In this document: positions 32,376 through 41,600 of the stretch, piece after piece
How positions within the stretch are numbered: the first letter of the stretch is position 1
How the letters are laid out: each line of letters opens with the position of its first letter
Notes under the pieces: generated by a model
Seen by the model: the letters and a program-made list of their open reading frames with translations, nothing else
Told to the model about the DNA's origin: nothing
Databases searched by the model: none
Translations under genes and position numbers: made by a program
NCBI GenBank assembly: GCA_947474715.1
Contig: CANJJT010000027.1
Span: 1-45,675 of the forward strand
Length of the DNA stretch: 45,675 nt
Direction of reading: 5' to 3'
Source of the DNA: CAIYPG01 sp903864555
GTDB lineage: Bacteria > Pseudomonadota > Gammaproteobacteria > Burkholderiales > SG8-39

Positions 32376-32693
32376 ATGAGCCATGCCACTCAACCATTGG
32401 TGATCGCGATGACCAGAATGCACAAGCCACCCCATCCGGGCCTGGTACTCCAGGACACCGTATTGAACGCGCGCACCGTCAGCGAGTTCGCCCGCAATCT
32501 GAAGGTGTCGCGCGTGACCTTGTCCCGCGTCGTCAATGGCCGCGCGGCCGTCAGTGCCGACATGGCGCTGCGGCTGGCTGCGGCCCTCGGTGGTTCGGCC
32601 GAGTCGTGGCTGCGCATGCAGGTGGCCTACGACCTGTGGCAGGCGTCGAAGAAGCGCAGACCCAGGGTCGATCCCATCAAGCTGGCCGCCTGA
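32376..32693 (+). CDS. higA: HigA/VapI-type antitoxin, no HigB partner found
   Basis: Xre-like DNA-binding protein of 105 residues: HKPPHPGLVLQDTVL, then SEFARNLKVSRVTLSRVVNGRAAVSADMALRLAAALGGSAESWL, the HigA helix-turn-helix with the usual NRLQ-like C-terminal part VAYDLWQA. HigA antitoxins normally follow higB, but no toxin gene precedes or follows it. ATG at 32376 has GAGG very close by; a start at 32409 or 32418 (MHKPPHPG) would match usual family N-termini better. Possibly an orphan regulator. Confidence 0.8.
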   Translation: MSHATQPLVIAMTRMHKPPHPGLVLQDTVLNARTVSEFARNLKVSRVTLSRVVNGRAAVSADMALRLAAALGGSAESWLRMQVAYDLWQASKKRRPRVDPIKLAA

Positions 32694-32724
32694 CCAGGCC
32701 ATCACTTCAATTGAATGGAGTCGC

Positions 32725-32937
32725 ATGTTTCACCACCGACACTTGGCATTGCCCGCAGTCCTGTTGCTTTGCGCCTGCACTGCCGACCTCTCCCGCGGTG
32801 TTTATGAAGGCGTGCGACAACGCAACGAAACGCCGAAACCCGGTTCCGCTGACAATGCTTCGTCGCGCGCGCCCAGTTACGAGGACTATGAGCGCGAGCG
32901 CCGTGCCGTGTCCCGGCCGTCATCGGGGCAGAACTGA
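32725..32937 (+). CDS. Small predicted lipoprotein
   Basis: Short protein of 70 residues. The N-terminus MFHHRHLALPAVLLLCACTA carries a hydrophobic stretch and a possible lipobox LCAC, with acylation at the second cysteine. The rest is hydrophilic and charged (YEDYERERRAVSRPSSGQN), likely disordered. GGAG six bases before the ATG supports it. No family is recognised. It lies downstream of the higA-like gene. Confidence 0.6.
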   Translation: MFHHRHLALPAVLLLCACTADLSRGVYEGVRQRNETPKPGSADNASSRAPSYEDYERERRAVSRPSSGQN

Positions 32938-32980
32938 ACGTGGGAAGCGGTTCCAGTGATTACATCAAGCCTGTGAAGGC

Positions 32981-33061
32981 AATGATAAAAACAGGTTCCA
33001 TTCAGAATTGATAATTAAGCCGGCCCGTGCCGGCAGCCGTACCTGACGGGATGGATTCATG
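32981..33061 (+). promoter_or_regulatory. Leader-like module, copy 1 (duplicated upstream region)
   Basis: Contains TTCAGAATTGATAATTAAGCC and an inverted repeat GCCGG-CCCGTG-CCGGC (33019-33034), ending in ATGAAGGGACTATC. It aligns over about 80 bases with 42872-42949, which leads a live Bug gene. GATAAT at 33010-33015 could be a -10 box. Here no real gene follows. Confidence 0.6.
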
Positions 33062-33173
33062 AAGGGACTATCACGCCACCCCCATTGCCTGCGCCACGAA
33101 CCTAAGCTCGTTGCCAGAGGTGCTTCACTGATTTTCGGCGATGGTGCTGTCGGCAGGCATGGGCGTGCATCGG

Positions 33174-33226
33174 TTTACCCCCTTGTCAAAGGGGGCCGAC
33201 TGGCCGCAGGCCAGCGGGGGGATTTT
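33174..33226 (+). repeat. REP-like hairpin repeat, left arm of pair 2
   Basis: Same outer sequence as 10491-10546 with inner hairpin CTGGCC-GCA-GGCCAG. About 55 bases upstream (33119-33173) also match the flank before the third pair (45406-45463), so the repeat extends beyond the hairpin. Confidence 0.9.
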
Positions 33227-33370
33227 CCTGCCGCTGGAATCGCGGCAGGCAGGTCATCGCGAGGTCAACGCCCTGAATGTTCTTTGGCGCCTTCCCGCCT
33301 GCAAGGCAACAGGCACGTTCAGAATACAAGGCAAGGTCTTGCCAGGGCGGGCAGAACTGCCTGGCTGGTC

Positions 33371-33429
33371 AAAATCCCCCCGCTCGTTCGCTGCGCTCAC
33401 GAGTCGGCCCCCTTTGACAAGGGGGTAAA
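33371..33429 (-). repeat. REP-like hairpin repeat, right arm of pair 2
   Basis: Inverted copy: AAAATCCCCCCG, inner hairpin CTCGT..ACGAG with a larger loop (TCGCTGCGCTC), then TCGGCCCCC and the GACAAGGGGGTAAA end. The bases after it contain CCGGAAATAGGCGAAGAGCC, the complement of the flank at 45408-45430. Confidence 0.88.
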
Positions 33430-33457
33430 CCCTGCCGTCCCCGGAAATAGGCGAAGA

Positions 33458-33479
33458 GCCTTTGACAAGGGGGTTAAAA
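33458..33479 (-). repeat. Lone half of the REP-like repeat
   Basis: CCTTTGACAAGGGGGTTAAAA repeats only the outer palindromic end of the module, without hairpin or partner. It looks like a decayed or partial copy next to pair 2. Confidence 0.75.
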
Positions 33480-33559
33480 CCAGCAGTCCTGCCAACTTGT
33501 TCCCGAAATCCTGAATCGCAACCAGTCAATGCATCACCCAGAAAGCACCTGACCCACCC

Positions 33560-34252
33560 ATGGCCATCAAGAAGTCCGACCTTTACGCCTCCCTCTGGGC
33601 CTCGTGCGACGAACTGCGCGGCGGCATGGATGCCAGCCAGTACAAGGACTATGTCCTGTTCATGCTGTTCATCAAGTACATCTCGGACAAGTACGGCAAC
33701 CCGGACACCTTCGCCCCGCCCATCGTCATCCCCAAGGGCGCGAGCTTCCGGGACATGGTCGCCCTGAAGGGCAACAGCGACATCGGCAACCTGATCAACA
33801 CCCAGGTCATCCAGCCGCTGATCGACGCGAACACCAAGCTCGCCCGCAGCGACTTCCCCGACTTCAACGACCCGAACAAGCTGGGCGAGGGCAAAGAGCG
33901 CGTCGAAAAGCTCAGCAACCTGGTCGCCATCTTCCAGAACCCGGCGCTGGATTTCTCCAAAAACCGTGCCGAGCACGACGACATCTTGGGTGATGCCTAT
34001 GAATACCTGATGCGCCACTTCGCCACCGAAAGCGGCAAGAGCAAGGGCCAGTTCTACACGCCTTCCGAAGTGAGCCGCATCATCGCTGCCGTCATCGGCA
34101 TCTCGCCCGCCAACACCAAAGGCTCCACCACCGCCTACGACCCCACCTGCGGGTCAGGCTCCCTGCTGCTCAAGGTGGCGCCCAGGCCGGCAAGCACATC
34201 ACACTGGAAGGGCAGGAGAAGGACGTCACCACCGCGGGTCTGGCACGCATGA
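33560..34252 (+). CDS. hsdM: HsdM type I DNA methyltransferase, N-terminal part before a frameshift
   Basis: First 230 codons of the modification subunit, which methylates adenine in the recognition site. The helical N-terminal domain (KKSDLYASLWASCDELRG) and start of the methyltransferase domain are normal up to FYTPSEVSRII and the SAM-binding motif I DPTCGSGSLLLKV at about 193-205. One base is missing near 34178-34182: adding it would give KVAAQAGKHITLEGQEKDV, the usual sequence. The shifted frame ends WHA at a TGA (34250-34252) that overlaps by four bases the ATG opening the remaining part. The product could be a truncated subunit, part of a split enzyme, or a sequencing error. Confidence 0.85.
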   Translation: MAIKKSDLYASLWASCDELRGGMDASQYKDYVLFMLFIKYISDKYGNPDTFAPPIVIPKGASFRDMVALKGNSDIGNLINTQVIQPLIDANTKLARSDFPDFNDPNKLGEGKERVEKLSNLVAIFQNPALDFSKNRAEHDDILGDAYEYLMRHFATESGKSKGQFYTPSEVSRIIAAVIGISPANTKGSTTAYDPTCGSGSLLLKVAPRPASTSHWKGRRRTSPPRVWHA

Positions 34253-35976
34253 ACATGATCCTGCACGATTTCCCCACCGCCAATATCCTCTCCGGCAACA
34301 CCCTGGCCGCGCCCCGCTTCAAGGACGGCGAGCAACTGCGCACCTACGACTACGTGGTGGCCAATCCGCCCTTCTCCGACAAAAGCTGGTCAAGCGGCCT
34401 CACACCGGATGACGACCCCTACCAGCGCTTTGCCTGGGGCGAGCCGCCCGCCAAGCAGGGCGACTACGCCTACCTGCTGCACATCATCCGCTCCATGAAA
34501 AGCACCGCCAAGGCCGCTTGCATCCTGCCGCACGGCGTACTGTTCCGCGGCAATGCCGAGGCGGTGATCCGCCGGCAACTGGTGCTGTCCGGTTATCTGA
34601 AGGGCATCATCGGCCTGCCGGCCAATTTGTTCTACGGCACCGGCATCCCCGCCTGCATCCTGGTGCTGGACAAGGAGAACGCCCCGGCGCGCAAGGGCGT
34701 GTTCATGATCGACGCCGCCAAGGCCTTCATCAAGGACGGCAACAAGAACCGCCTGCGTGAGCAGGACATCCACTGCATCGTCGACACCTTCACCCGCCAG
34801 ACCGACACGCCGCGCTATGCCCGCATGGTGCCGGTGGACGAAATCGCCGACGCGAAGAACGACTTCAACCTCAACCTGCCGCGCTACATCGACAGCACCG
34901 AACCCGAAGACCTGCAGGACATCGAAGGCCACCTGCGCGGCGGCATTCCTGAGCGCGACATCGATGCGCTGGCGGATTACTGGAAAGTACTGCCCGCCGT
35001 GCGCGCCACGCTGTTCGAGCAGGAGCGGCCAGGCTACGTGTGCCTCAAGCTATCCATTGCCGAGGTCAAGGCCGCCATCTTCGGGCACAAGGAATTCACC
35101 GCCTTCAACCAGGCCGCCACCGGCCGGTTCGATGCCTGGCGCAAAGCCAGTACACCCAGGCTCATCGGCTTCGACAAGGACGGCCACCCCAAGGCGCTGA
35201 TCGAAGCCATCGCCGAGGATCTGCTCGCCACCTTCAAGCACGCGCCGCTGCTGGACGCCTACGACATCTACCAGCACCTCATGGACTACTGGGCCGAGAC
35301 CATGCAGGACGACTGCTACCTCATCGCCGCCGATGGCTGGGTGGCCAAGCCCGCGAGAATTCTGGAAACTGACAAGAAGGGCAAGGCCAAAGACAAGGGC
35401 TGGGCCTGCGACCTCATTCCCAAGCCGCTGATTGTGGCGCGCTATTTCGCCAAAGAGCAGGCCGCCATCGAGGCGAAGCAGGCCGAACTCGAAGCGGTGA
35501 CCGCCAGCCTCGCCGAACTGGAAGAGGAGCATGGCGGCGAGGAGGGCTGCCTGGGTGCGCTGGACAAGATCGCCAAGGCCGAGGTCACCGCGCGACTGAA
35601 AGAACTCAAGGGTGATAAAGAGGCGAAGGACGAGATTGCTGTGTTGAAGCGCTGGCTGGAGCTGGCCGAAAGCGAAACGGCATTGAAGCGGGTGGTGAAG
35701 GAGCAGGAAGCGGCGCTCGATCGGCTGGCCTATGAGAAGTATCCGGAGCTCAGCGAGGTGGATATCAAGGCGCTGGTGGTGGATGACAAGTGGATGACGC
35801 GGCTGGCCGCCAGCGTACAGGGAGAATTGGATCGCGTATCGCAGACACTCACCCGGCGCATTCGTGAACTGGCGGAACGCTACGCGGTGCCGTTGCCGAA
35901 GTTGACTGATGATGTGGAGATGTTGGCCGCTCGTGTCGAAGAACACCTCAATAAGATGGGCGGGTCATGGAAGTAA
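34249..35976 (+). CDS. hsdM: HsdM type I DNA methyltransferase, C-terminal part after a frameshift
   Basis: Open frame of 575 residues carrying the rest of HsdM: catalytic motif IV NPPF at about 39-42 (YDYVVANPPFSDKSW), ILPHGVLFRGNAEAVIRRQL, LIGLPANLFYGTGIPACILVLDK-like sequence, and a long C-terminal region with coiled-coil segments (QAELEAVTASLAELEEEHGG) ending in VEEHLNKMG. The frame is open back to the frameshift at about 34180. If the ATG at 34249 is used by stop-start coupling, the cell would make HsdM in two pieces, with SAM-binding motif I and catalytic NPPF on different chains. It overlaps hsdS by 10 bases. Confidence 0.88.
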   Translation: MNMILHDFPTANILSGNTLAAPRFKDGEQLRTYDYVVANPPFSDKSWSSGLTPDDDPYQRFAWGEPPAKQGDYAYLLHIIRSMKSTAKAACILPHGVLFRGNAEAVIRRQLVLSGYLKGIIGLPANLFYGTGIPACILVLDKENAPARKGVFMIDAAKAFIKDGNKNRLREQDIHCIVDTFTRQTDTPRYARMVPVDEIADAKNDFNLNLPRYIDSTEPEDLQDIEGHLRGGIPERDIDALADYWKVLPAVRATLFEQERPGYVCLKLSIAEVKAAIFGHKEFTAFNQAATGRFDAWRKASTPRLIGFDKDGHPKALIEAIAEDLLATFKHAPLLDAYDIYQHLMDYWAETMQDDCYLIAADGWVAKPARILETDKKGKAKDKGWACDLIPKPLIVARYFAKEQAAIEAKQAELEAVTASLAELEEEHGGEEGCLGALDKIAKAEVTARLKELKGDKEAKDEIAVLKRWLELAESETALKRVVKEQEAALDRLAYEKYPELSEVDIKALVVDDKWMTRLAASVQGELDRVSQTLTRRIRELAERYAVPLPKLTDDVEMLAARVEEHLNKMGGSWK

Positions 35977-37223
35977 GACCGGGCTATAGGCAATCGGACT
36001 TTGGGCATATCCCTAATGATTGGAACGTCAAATCGCTTGGGGAGATTGGCGAAGCGCTGATCGGCCTGACATATAGTCCAACCGACGTTCGCCGTAGCGG
36101 GACGCTGGTTCTTCGTTCGTCGAACATTCAGAATGACGCCTTGGCATTCGATGACAATGTCTTTGTGGACACCGTGATTCCAGATCGCATCATGGTGCGC
36201 CCAGGCGATGTGCTTGTTTGCGTCAGGAATGGCAGTCGCGATCTGATTGGGAAATCCACATATCTCGACGAACGAACAAGCGGCATGACCTTTGGCGCGT
36301 TCATGGCTGTCTATCGAAGCCGGATCGGAAAACTCGCCAGTTTCTTGTTTCAATCCGACATCATGAAGCGCCAGATCAATGAACATCTTGGCGCCACCAT
36401 CAATCAAATTACGAACAAGAGCCTCAATTCATTTCGGATACCACTCCCTCCGTCGGAGAACGAACAACGCGCCATCGCGACGGCGTTAAGCGATGTGGAT
36501 GCGTTGCTGGACGGGCTGGAGCGGCTCCTCGCCAAGAAGCGCGACCTCAAACAGGCCGCCATGCAGCAACTCCTCACCGGCCAAACCCGCCTTCCCGGCT
36601 TCATCGGGGAGTGGGAGGTGAGGCGGTTGGGGGATACGGGTCGGTGCTTGCGTGGAGTTAGCTATCGAGGCGATAGCGATTTATTCACTCACGACACGTC
36701 TCGCACGAAGCGACTTCTCCGGTCCAACAATGTTCAGAACGCTGTTGTCGTTAATAATGATGTTCAGTTCGTAAATGCTGCCAGGGTATCAACGAACCAA
36801 ATACTCAATCAGGATGACATCCTGATCTGCATGGCTAACGGCAGCAAGGCACTGGTCGGGAAGGCCGGTCAGTTCAGATTGAACGATGGCTATGAATACA
36901 CATTTGGTGCATTCATGGGCTGCTTTCGCACAAGCCCTATCGAAGCGAATCCCACCTTTGTCTTCAATCTTTTCCAGACCGGGCGATACCGCGACTACAT
37001 TAACAACCTGCTTACAGGCTCAAGCATCAACAACTTGAGGCCGAGCAGCATAGAGTCCCTGGAATTTTCGATGCCGGAACTCACAGAACAAACCGCCATC
37101 GCCACCATCCTCTCCGACATGGACGCCGAACTGTCCGCCCTCGAAGCCCGCCGTGACAAGACCCGTGCCCTCAAGCAGGGCATGATGCAGGAACTGCTCA
37201 CCGGACGGACGCGACTGGTATGA
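35967..37223 (+). CDS. hsdS: HsdS type I specificity subunit
   Basis: DNA-recognition subunit of 418 residues with two target recognition domains. TRD1 covers about 1-165 (FGHIPNDWNVKSLGEIGEAL ... IPLPPSENEQRAI), the first conserved helix about 166-210 (LSDVDALLDGLERLLAKKRDL ... LLTGQTRLPGF), TRD2 about 212-370 (WEVRRLGDTGRCL), and the second helix to the end (LSDMDAELSALEARRDKTRAL ... LLTGRTRLV). The two helix repeats are clearly duplicated and could recombine to change specificity. Base composition inside the TRDs is more AT-rich than the neighbours, fitting transfer of TRDs. It overlaps hsdM and the next gene (ATGA). Confidence 0.94.
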   Translation: MEVRPGYRQSDFGHIPNDWNVKSLGEIGEALIGLTYSPTDVRRSGTLVLRSSNIQNDALAFDDNVFVDTVIPDRIMVRPGDVLVCVRNGSRDLIGKSTYLDERTSGMTFGAFMAVYRSRIGKLASFLFQSDIMKRQINEHLGATINQITNKSLNSFRIPLPPSENEQRAIATALSDVDALLDGLERLLAKKRDLKQAAMQQLLTGQTRLPGFIGEWEVRRLGDTGRCLRGVSYRGDSDLFTHDTSRTKRLLRSNNVQNAVVVNNDVQFVNAARVSTNQILNQDDILICMANGSKALVGKAGQFRLNDGYEYTFGAFMGCFRTSPIEANPTFVFNLFQTGRYRDYINNLLTGSSINNLRPSSIESLEFSMPELTEQTAIATILSDMDAELSALEARRDKTRALKQGMMQELLTGRTRLV

Positions 37224-38605
37224 ACGAGCACCAGAACCTGGAATGGAAGGAATCCTGGCGCGACGATTACCTGCGCTGGATTTGCGGCTTTGCCAATGCC
37301 GAGGGCGGGGTGCTGGTGATCGGTCGCAACGACCGGGGTCAGCCGGTGGGCGTGGCCAATGCCGCCCGCCTGCTGCAAGACATTCCCAACAAGGTGCGCG
37401 ATGTGCTGGGCATCATGGTGGCCGTCAATCAGGTGTCCGAAGATGGCAAGCAACTGGTGGAGATTCGCGTCGATCCCTACCCCAGCCCGATCAGTTACAA
37501 GGGGGAATACCACTACCGCAGCGGCAGCACCAAGCAGGAACTGAAAGGCGCGGCGCTGTCGCACTTTCTGCTCAGGAAGCAGGGCTTGCACTGGGATGCG
37601 ATGGCGCTGCCTGGTCTGAAGGTGGGCGCGCTGGATGCGGGGGCATTGACGCTGTTTCGCCAACAGGCGTTGCGCAGCCAGCGCTTGCCGGAGGCGGCAT
37701 TGCGCGAGTCTGATACCTTGCTGCTGGAGCGGCTGCGCCTGCTGGAGGATGGTGTGTGCAAACGCGCGACGGCACTGCTCTTTCATGCCCAGCCCAGCCG
37801 CTGGTTCACGGGTTCCCATGTGAAGATCGGCTTTTTTGAGAACGATGCTGATCTACGTTATCAGGATGAGGTGGATGGCCCCTTGCTGCTTCAGGTCAAC
37901 AAGGCCCTCGAGGTGCTTCAATCGAAATATCTGAAAGCCTTGATCAGCTACGACGGTTTTCAACGCGTGGAGACCTGGCCCATGCCCATGGCAGCGCTGC
38001 GCGAGGCAGTTCTCAATGCGGTGGTGCATAAGGATTACACGAGCGGTGCGCCGATTCAGATCAGCGTCTATTCCGACAAGTTGATGATCTGGAATTCGGG
38101 GAGTCTGCCGCCGGCATGGACGGTGGAGCGTTTGCTGGCCAAGCATGCTTCGGCGCCTTTCAACCCTGACGTCGCCAATACTTTTTTCCGTAGCGGACAG
38201 ATCGAGGCCTGGGGGCGTGGCATTGAGCGCATGGTGCAAAGTTGCCTCGATGCAGGCCTGCCCTCGCCAGTGTTGCAAGTGGAGTTGGGTGGGATATGGG
38301 TGACGTTCCCATTTCTACCCGCGTATGTCACGGCGTCAAGGACGCCGGTAGAAACGCCGGTAGAAACGCCGGTAGAAACGCCGGTAGAAACGCCGGTAGA
38401 AACGCCGGTAGAAACGCCGGTAAAAACGGCGGAGCAAATACTTGCAGCGCTGAACACCAGACCGGACCTGACCTTGGCACAGTTGGCATCATCCATTGGC
38501 AGGTCATTGCGCGCCGTTGAGCGGGCCACGGCAAAACTTGTCAAAGAGAAGAAACTGCGTTTTGTCGGCCCCAAGAAGGGCGGGCGCTGGGAGGTGCTGA
38601 AATGA
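37220..38605 (+). CDS. AlbA/Schlafen-type ATP-binding putative regulator with TPVE repeats
   Basis: Protein of 461 residues. An AlbA_2/Schlafen-like N-terminal domain (LEWKESWRDDYLRWICGFANAEGG, then VLVIGRNDRGQPVGV) is followed by a GHKL-like ATP-binding region (LREAVLNAVVHKDYTSGAPI ... SVYSDKLMIWNSGSLP) and a C-terminal winged helix (LAQLASSIGRSLRAVERATAKL). Between the last two lies a perfect run of TPVE repeats at 375-402, encoded by seven 12-base units. This family often sits in type I restriction operons as an accessory or regulator of unknown role. It overlaps hsdS by four bases and is followed 18 bases later by hsdR. Confidence 0.85.
   Translation: MNEHQNLEWKESWRDDYLRWICGFANAEGGVLVIGRNDRGQPVGVANAARLLQDIPNKVRDVLGIMVAVNQVSEDGKQLVEIRVDPYPSPISYKGEYHYRSGSTKQELKGAALSHFLLRKQGLHWDAMALPGLKVGALDAGALTLFRQQALRSQRLPEAALRESDTLLLERLRLLEDGVCKRATALLFHAQPSRWFTGSHVKIGFFENDADLRYQDEVDGPLLLQVNKALEVLQSKYLKALISYDGFQRVETWPMPMAALREAVLNAVVHKDYTSGAPIQISVYSDKLMIWNSGSLPPAWTVERLLAKHASAPFNPDVANTFFRSGQIEAWGRGIERMVQSCLDAGLPSPVLQVELGGIWVTFPFLPAYVTASRTPVETPVETPVETPVETPVETPVETPVKTAEQILAALNTRPDLTLAQLASSIGRSLRAVERATAKLVKEKKLRFVGPKKGGRWEVLK
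38342..38425 (+). repeat. In-frame 12-base tandem repeat (seven units)
   Basis: Seven units of ACGCCGGTAGAA lie head to tail; the first six are identical and the last reads ACGCCGGTAAAA. They encode TPVE six times and TPVK once. Because the unit is a multiple of three, copy changes would alter linker length without breaking the frame. Confidence 0.97.
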
Positions 38606-38623
38606 AGGCCTGCGGGACTGCAC

Positions 38624-41600
38624 ATGCCTGAAATTCCACGCTCCGAGCGTCGCACCCAGAACCGCGTCGTCGCGCTGTTCACCGACCCGGCGCGGCTGGA
38701 TGGCCTGGGCTACCGCTATCTCGGCGAGTGGGCCAAACGGGAGGGCAACCGCTGCATCGAATCCACCCTGCTGCGCGACAACCTGACCGCACGTGGCTAT
38801 TCCGCCGCCCACATCGGCGCCGCCCTGCAAAAGCTGGAAGCCGCTGCCGACTCCACCGGCATCACCCTGTACCAGGCCAACCTGCGCACCTATCAACTGC
38901 TGCGCTATGGCGTGCCGGTGCAGATTGCGGCGGGTCAGGCACATGAGACGGTGCACCTGATTGACTGGGTTAGCCAGGATAAGAACGACTTCGCGCTGGC
39001 CGAGGAAGTCACGCTCAAGGGCGGCCACGAACGCCGCCCCGATCTGGTGCTCTACCTCAACGGCATCGCCGTGGCGGTGGTCGAGTTCAAGCGCAGTTCG
39101 GTGGAGGTGGCCGATGGCGTGCGCCAGTTGATCACCAACCAGGAAGCGATCTTCAACCAGGGTTTCTTCAGCACGGTGCAACTGCTGCTGGCGGGCAGCG
39201 ATTCGCAGGGCCTGCGCTATGGCACCACCGGCACGCCGGAGCAGTTCTTCGTGGAGTGGAAGGACGAGGCGCCGGAATCTGCCGGCATTGCACCAGCGGC
39301 CGGTGCGCTGCTGGATCGTCCACTGGCGCAACTGTGCAACAAGGCGCGGCTGCTCGACCTGTTGCGCAACTTCATCATTTTCGATGCCGGACAGAAGAAG
39401 GTGCCGCGCCAGCACCAGTACTTCGGGGTCAAGGCGGCGCAGGAACGCATGCGCCAGCGTGAAGGCGGCGTGATCTGGCACACCCAGGGCAGCGGCAAGA
39501 GCATCCTGATGGTGCTGATCGCCAAGTGGCTGTTGGAGCACGACCCCGAGGCGCGCATCCTGGTGGTGACTGATCGCGATGAACTGGACAAGCAGATCGA
39601 GGGGGTGATGAAGAGCGCCGGGGTGATCGGCGAGAATTCGCCTTCGCCGCGCATTACTTCGCGGGCCGACCTGGTGCAGAAGCTCGGCGCCCCCATGCCA
39701 CGCCTCTTGTGCGCGCTGATCCACAAATTCGACGCTTCGGACCTGAAGGGCGAGCCACCGCCCGTGCACGGGCACATATATGTGTTCGTGGACGAGTGCC
39801 ACCGCACCCAGGGCGGCGACATGAACCACCAGATGAAGCGCTGGCTGGCGAGCGCCATCTTCATCGGCTTCACCGGCACGCCGCTGCTGCGCCGGGACAA
39901 GCAGATGACGCGCGACGTCTTCGGCACCTATATCCATACTTACAAGTTCCACCAGGCGGTGGACGACAAGGTCATCCTCGATTTGAAGTACGAGGCGCGC
40001 GATGTGCCGCAGCGGCTGACTTCGCAGAAAGCCATCGACCAGTGGTTTGAAACCAAGACCCGGGGGCTGAACAACTTCCAGAAGGCGGTACTGCGCAAGC
40101 GCTGGGCCACCATGGAAGACCTGATGAGTTCAGGCGAGCGCAAGCAGCGCATCATCCACAGCATCATCGAGGACTTCGGCTGCCGGCCGCGCCTTAACAA
40201 CGACCGTGGAACGGCCATCCTGGTGGCGGCATCGATCTACGACGCCTGTCATTACTACCGGTTGTTCCAGAACACCATCTTCGCGCCTTACGTCGGCATC
40301 ATCACGTCCTACGAGCCCAACCACAACGCCATCTCCCGCGAACCCAAAGACAGCGACGAACGCTACAAATTCGACACCTACACCCTGCATGTGCTGAAGA
40401 ACGGCTTGAGCACGGCCAGGTACGAGGCGCAGGTGAAGGAGCGCTTCATCAAGGAGCCCGCTAACCTCAAGCTGCTGATCGTCGTGAGCAAGCTGCTGAC
40501 CGGGTTTGATGCGCCCAGCTGCACTTACATCTACCTGGACAATGAGCTGCGCGACCACAACCTGTTCCAGGCCATCTGCCGCACCAACCGGCTGGATGGC
40601 GAGGACAAGGACTACGGCCACATCGTCGATTTCAAGGAATTGTTCGGCAAGGTGCAGGAGGCCATTGCCGTGTACAGCTCCGACGAACTCGACACGGATG
40701 AAGGCGGCCGGGACGGCAATGTGACGCTGAAGAACTGGCTGGAGGAAGGCCGAAAGGCGCTGGACGCTGCCCGCGAGGCACTGCGCTACCTGTGCGAGCC
40801 GGTGGCCCCACCACGCGAGGTGGAACAGTACCTGCGCTACTTCTGCGGCGATGCCGCTGACCCGGCGGCGCTGAACGCCACCGAACCGCTGCGGGTGACT
40901 TTCTACAAGGCGACTGCCAGCTTTGTGCGCGCCTTCGCCGAACTGGCGCAGGACCTGGCCGAGGCTGGCTATTCGGAGGCGGAGGCCGCCGCGTTGCAGA
41001 AGGAAGCCACCTTCTTCAGCGACACCCGTGCCGCCATCAAGAAGCATTCGGGCGAGGAACTGGACATCAAGCCCTTCGAGGCGGACATGCGCCACCTCAT
41101 CAACACCTACATCCAGGCCGACCCGGCCGACCCGCTGGGTGAAATCGACAAGCTGCCGCTGACCGACCTGATCATCAAGACCGGCATCCACGATGCCATC
41201 GCCCGCAAGCTGAACGAGAAGGGCAAGCTGTCCAACAATGCGGTGGCCGAAGCCATCATCAACAATGTGCGCAAGACCATCATCCGTGACCAGCTCACCG
41301 ACCCGCGCTTTTACGGGCAGATGTCCCAGCTGCTGGATGACCTGATCAGGCAGAGCCGCGAGGACGCAGCGGCCTACGAGGCCTTCCTGCGCAAGGCCGA
41401 GGAACTGGTGAAGAAGCTGGCTGGCAAGCAGCCGACAGACGGCGTGCCGGCGGAACTGCATGGCAACCGGGAAGCGACGGTCCTCTATAACAATCTGCCC
41501 GGCATCCTGAGCGGGACGGCAACCCGGTTGGTGGCCAGGCAGCCGGACGGTACTCCTGGCACGGTGGGTAACGACCTGCTGACGCTCGCACTGAAGATCG

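Larger units (their letters stand above)
32938..33559. other. Gene-poor stretch ahead of the restriction-modification operon
   Basis: These 622 bases hold a leader-like module (32981-33061) resembling the leader of the Bug gene at 42947, then a REPIN pair (33174-33226 and 33371-33429) and a lone half-repeat (33458-33479). An open frame from ATG 33059 is made largely of repeat sequence and is not taken as a gene. Promoter for hsdM probably lies near its right end, but no boxes are evident. Confidence 0.65.

Noticed and set aside
33059..33514. Possible gene starting at ATG 33059
   Set aside because: Its start matches the leader of a Bug gene but the rest is translated repeat sequence with no family likeness.
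38342..38425. CRISPR-like array
   Set aside because: The repeats are contiguous 12-base units without spacers and lie in frame inside a coding gene.
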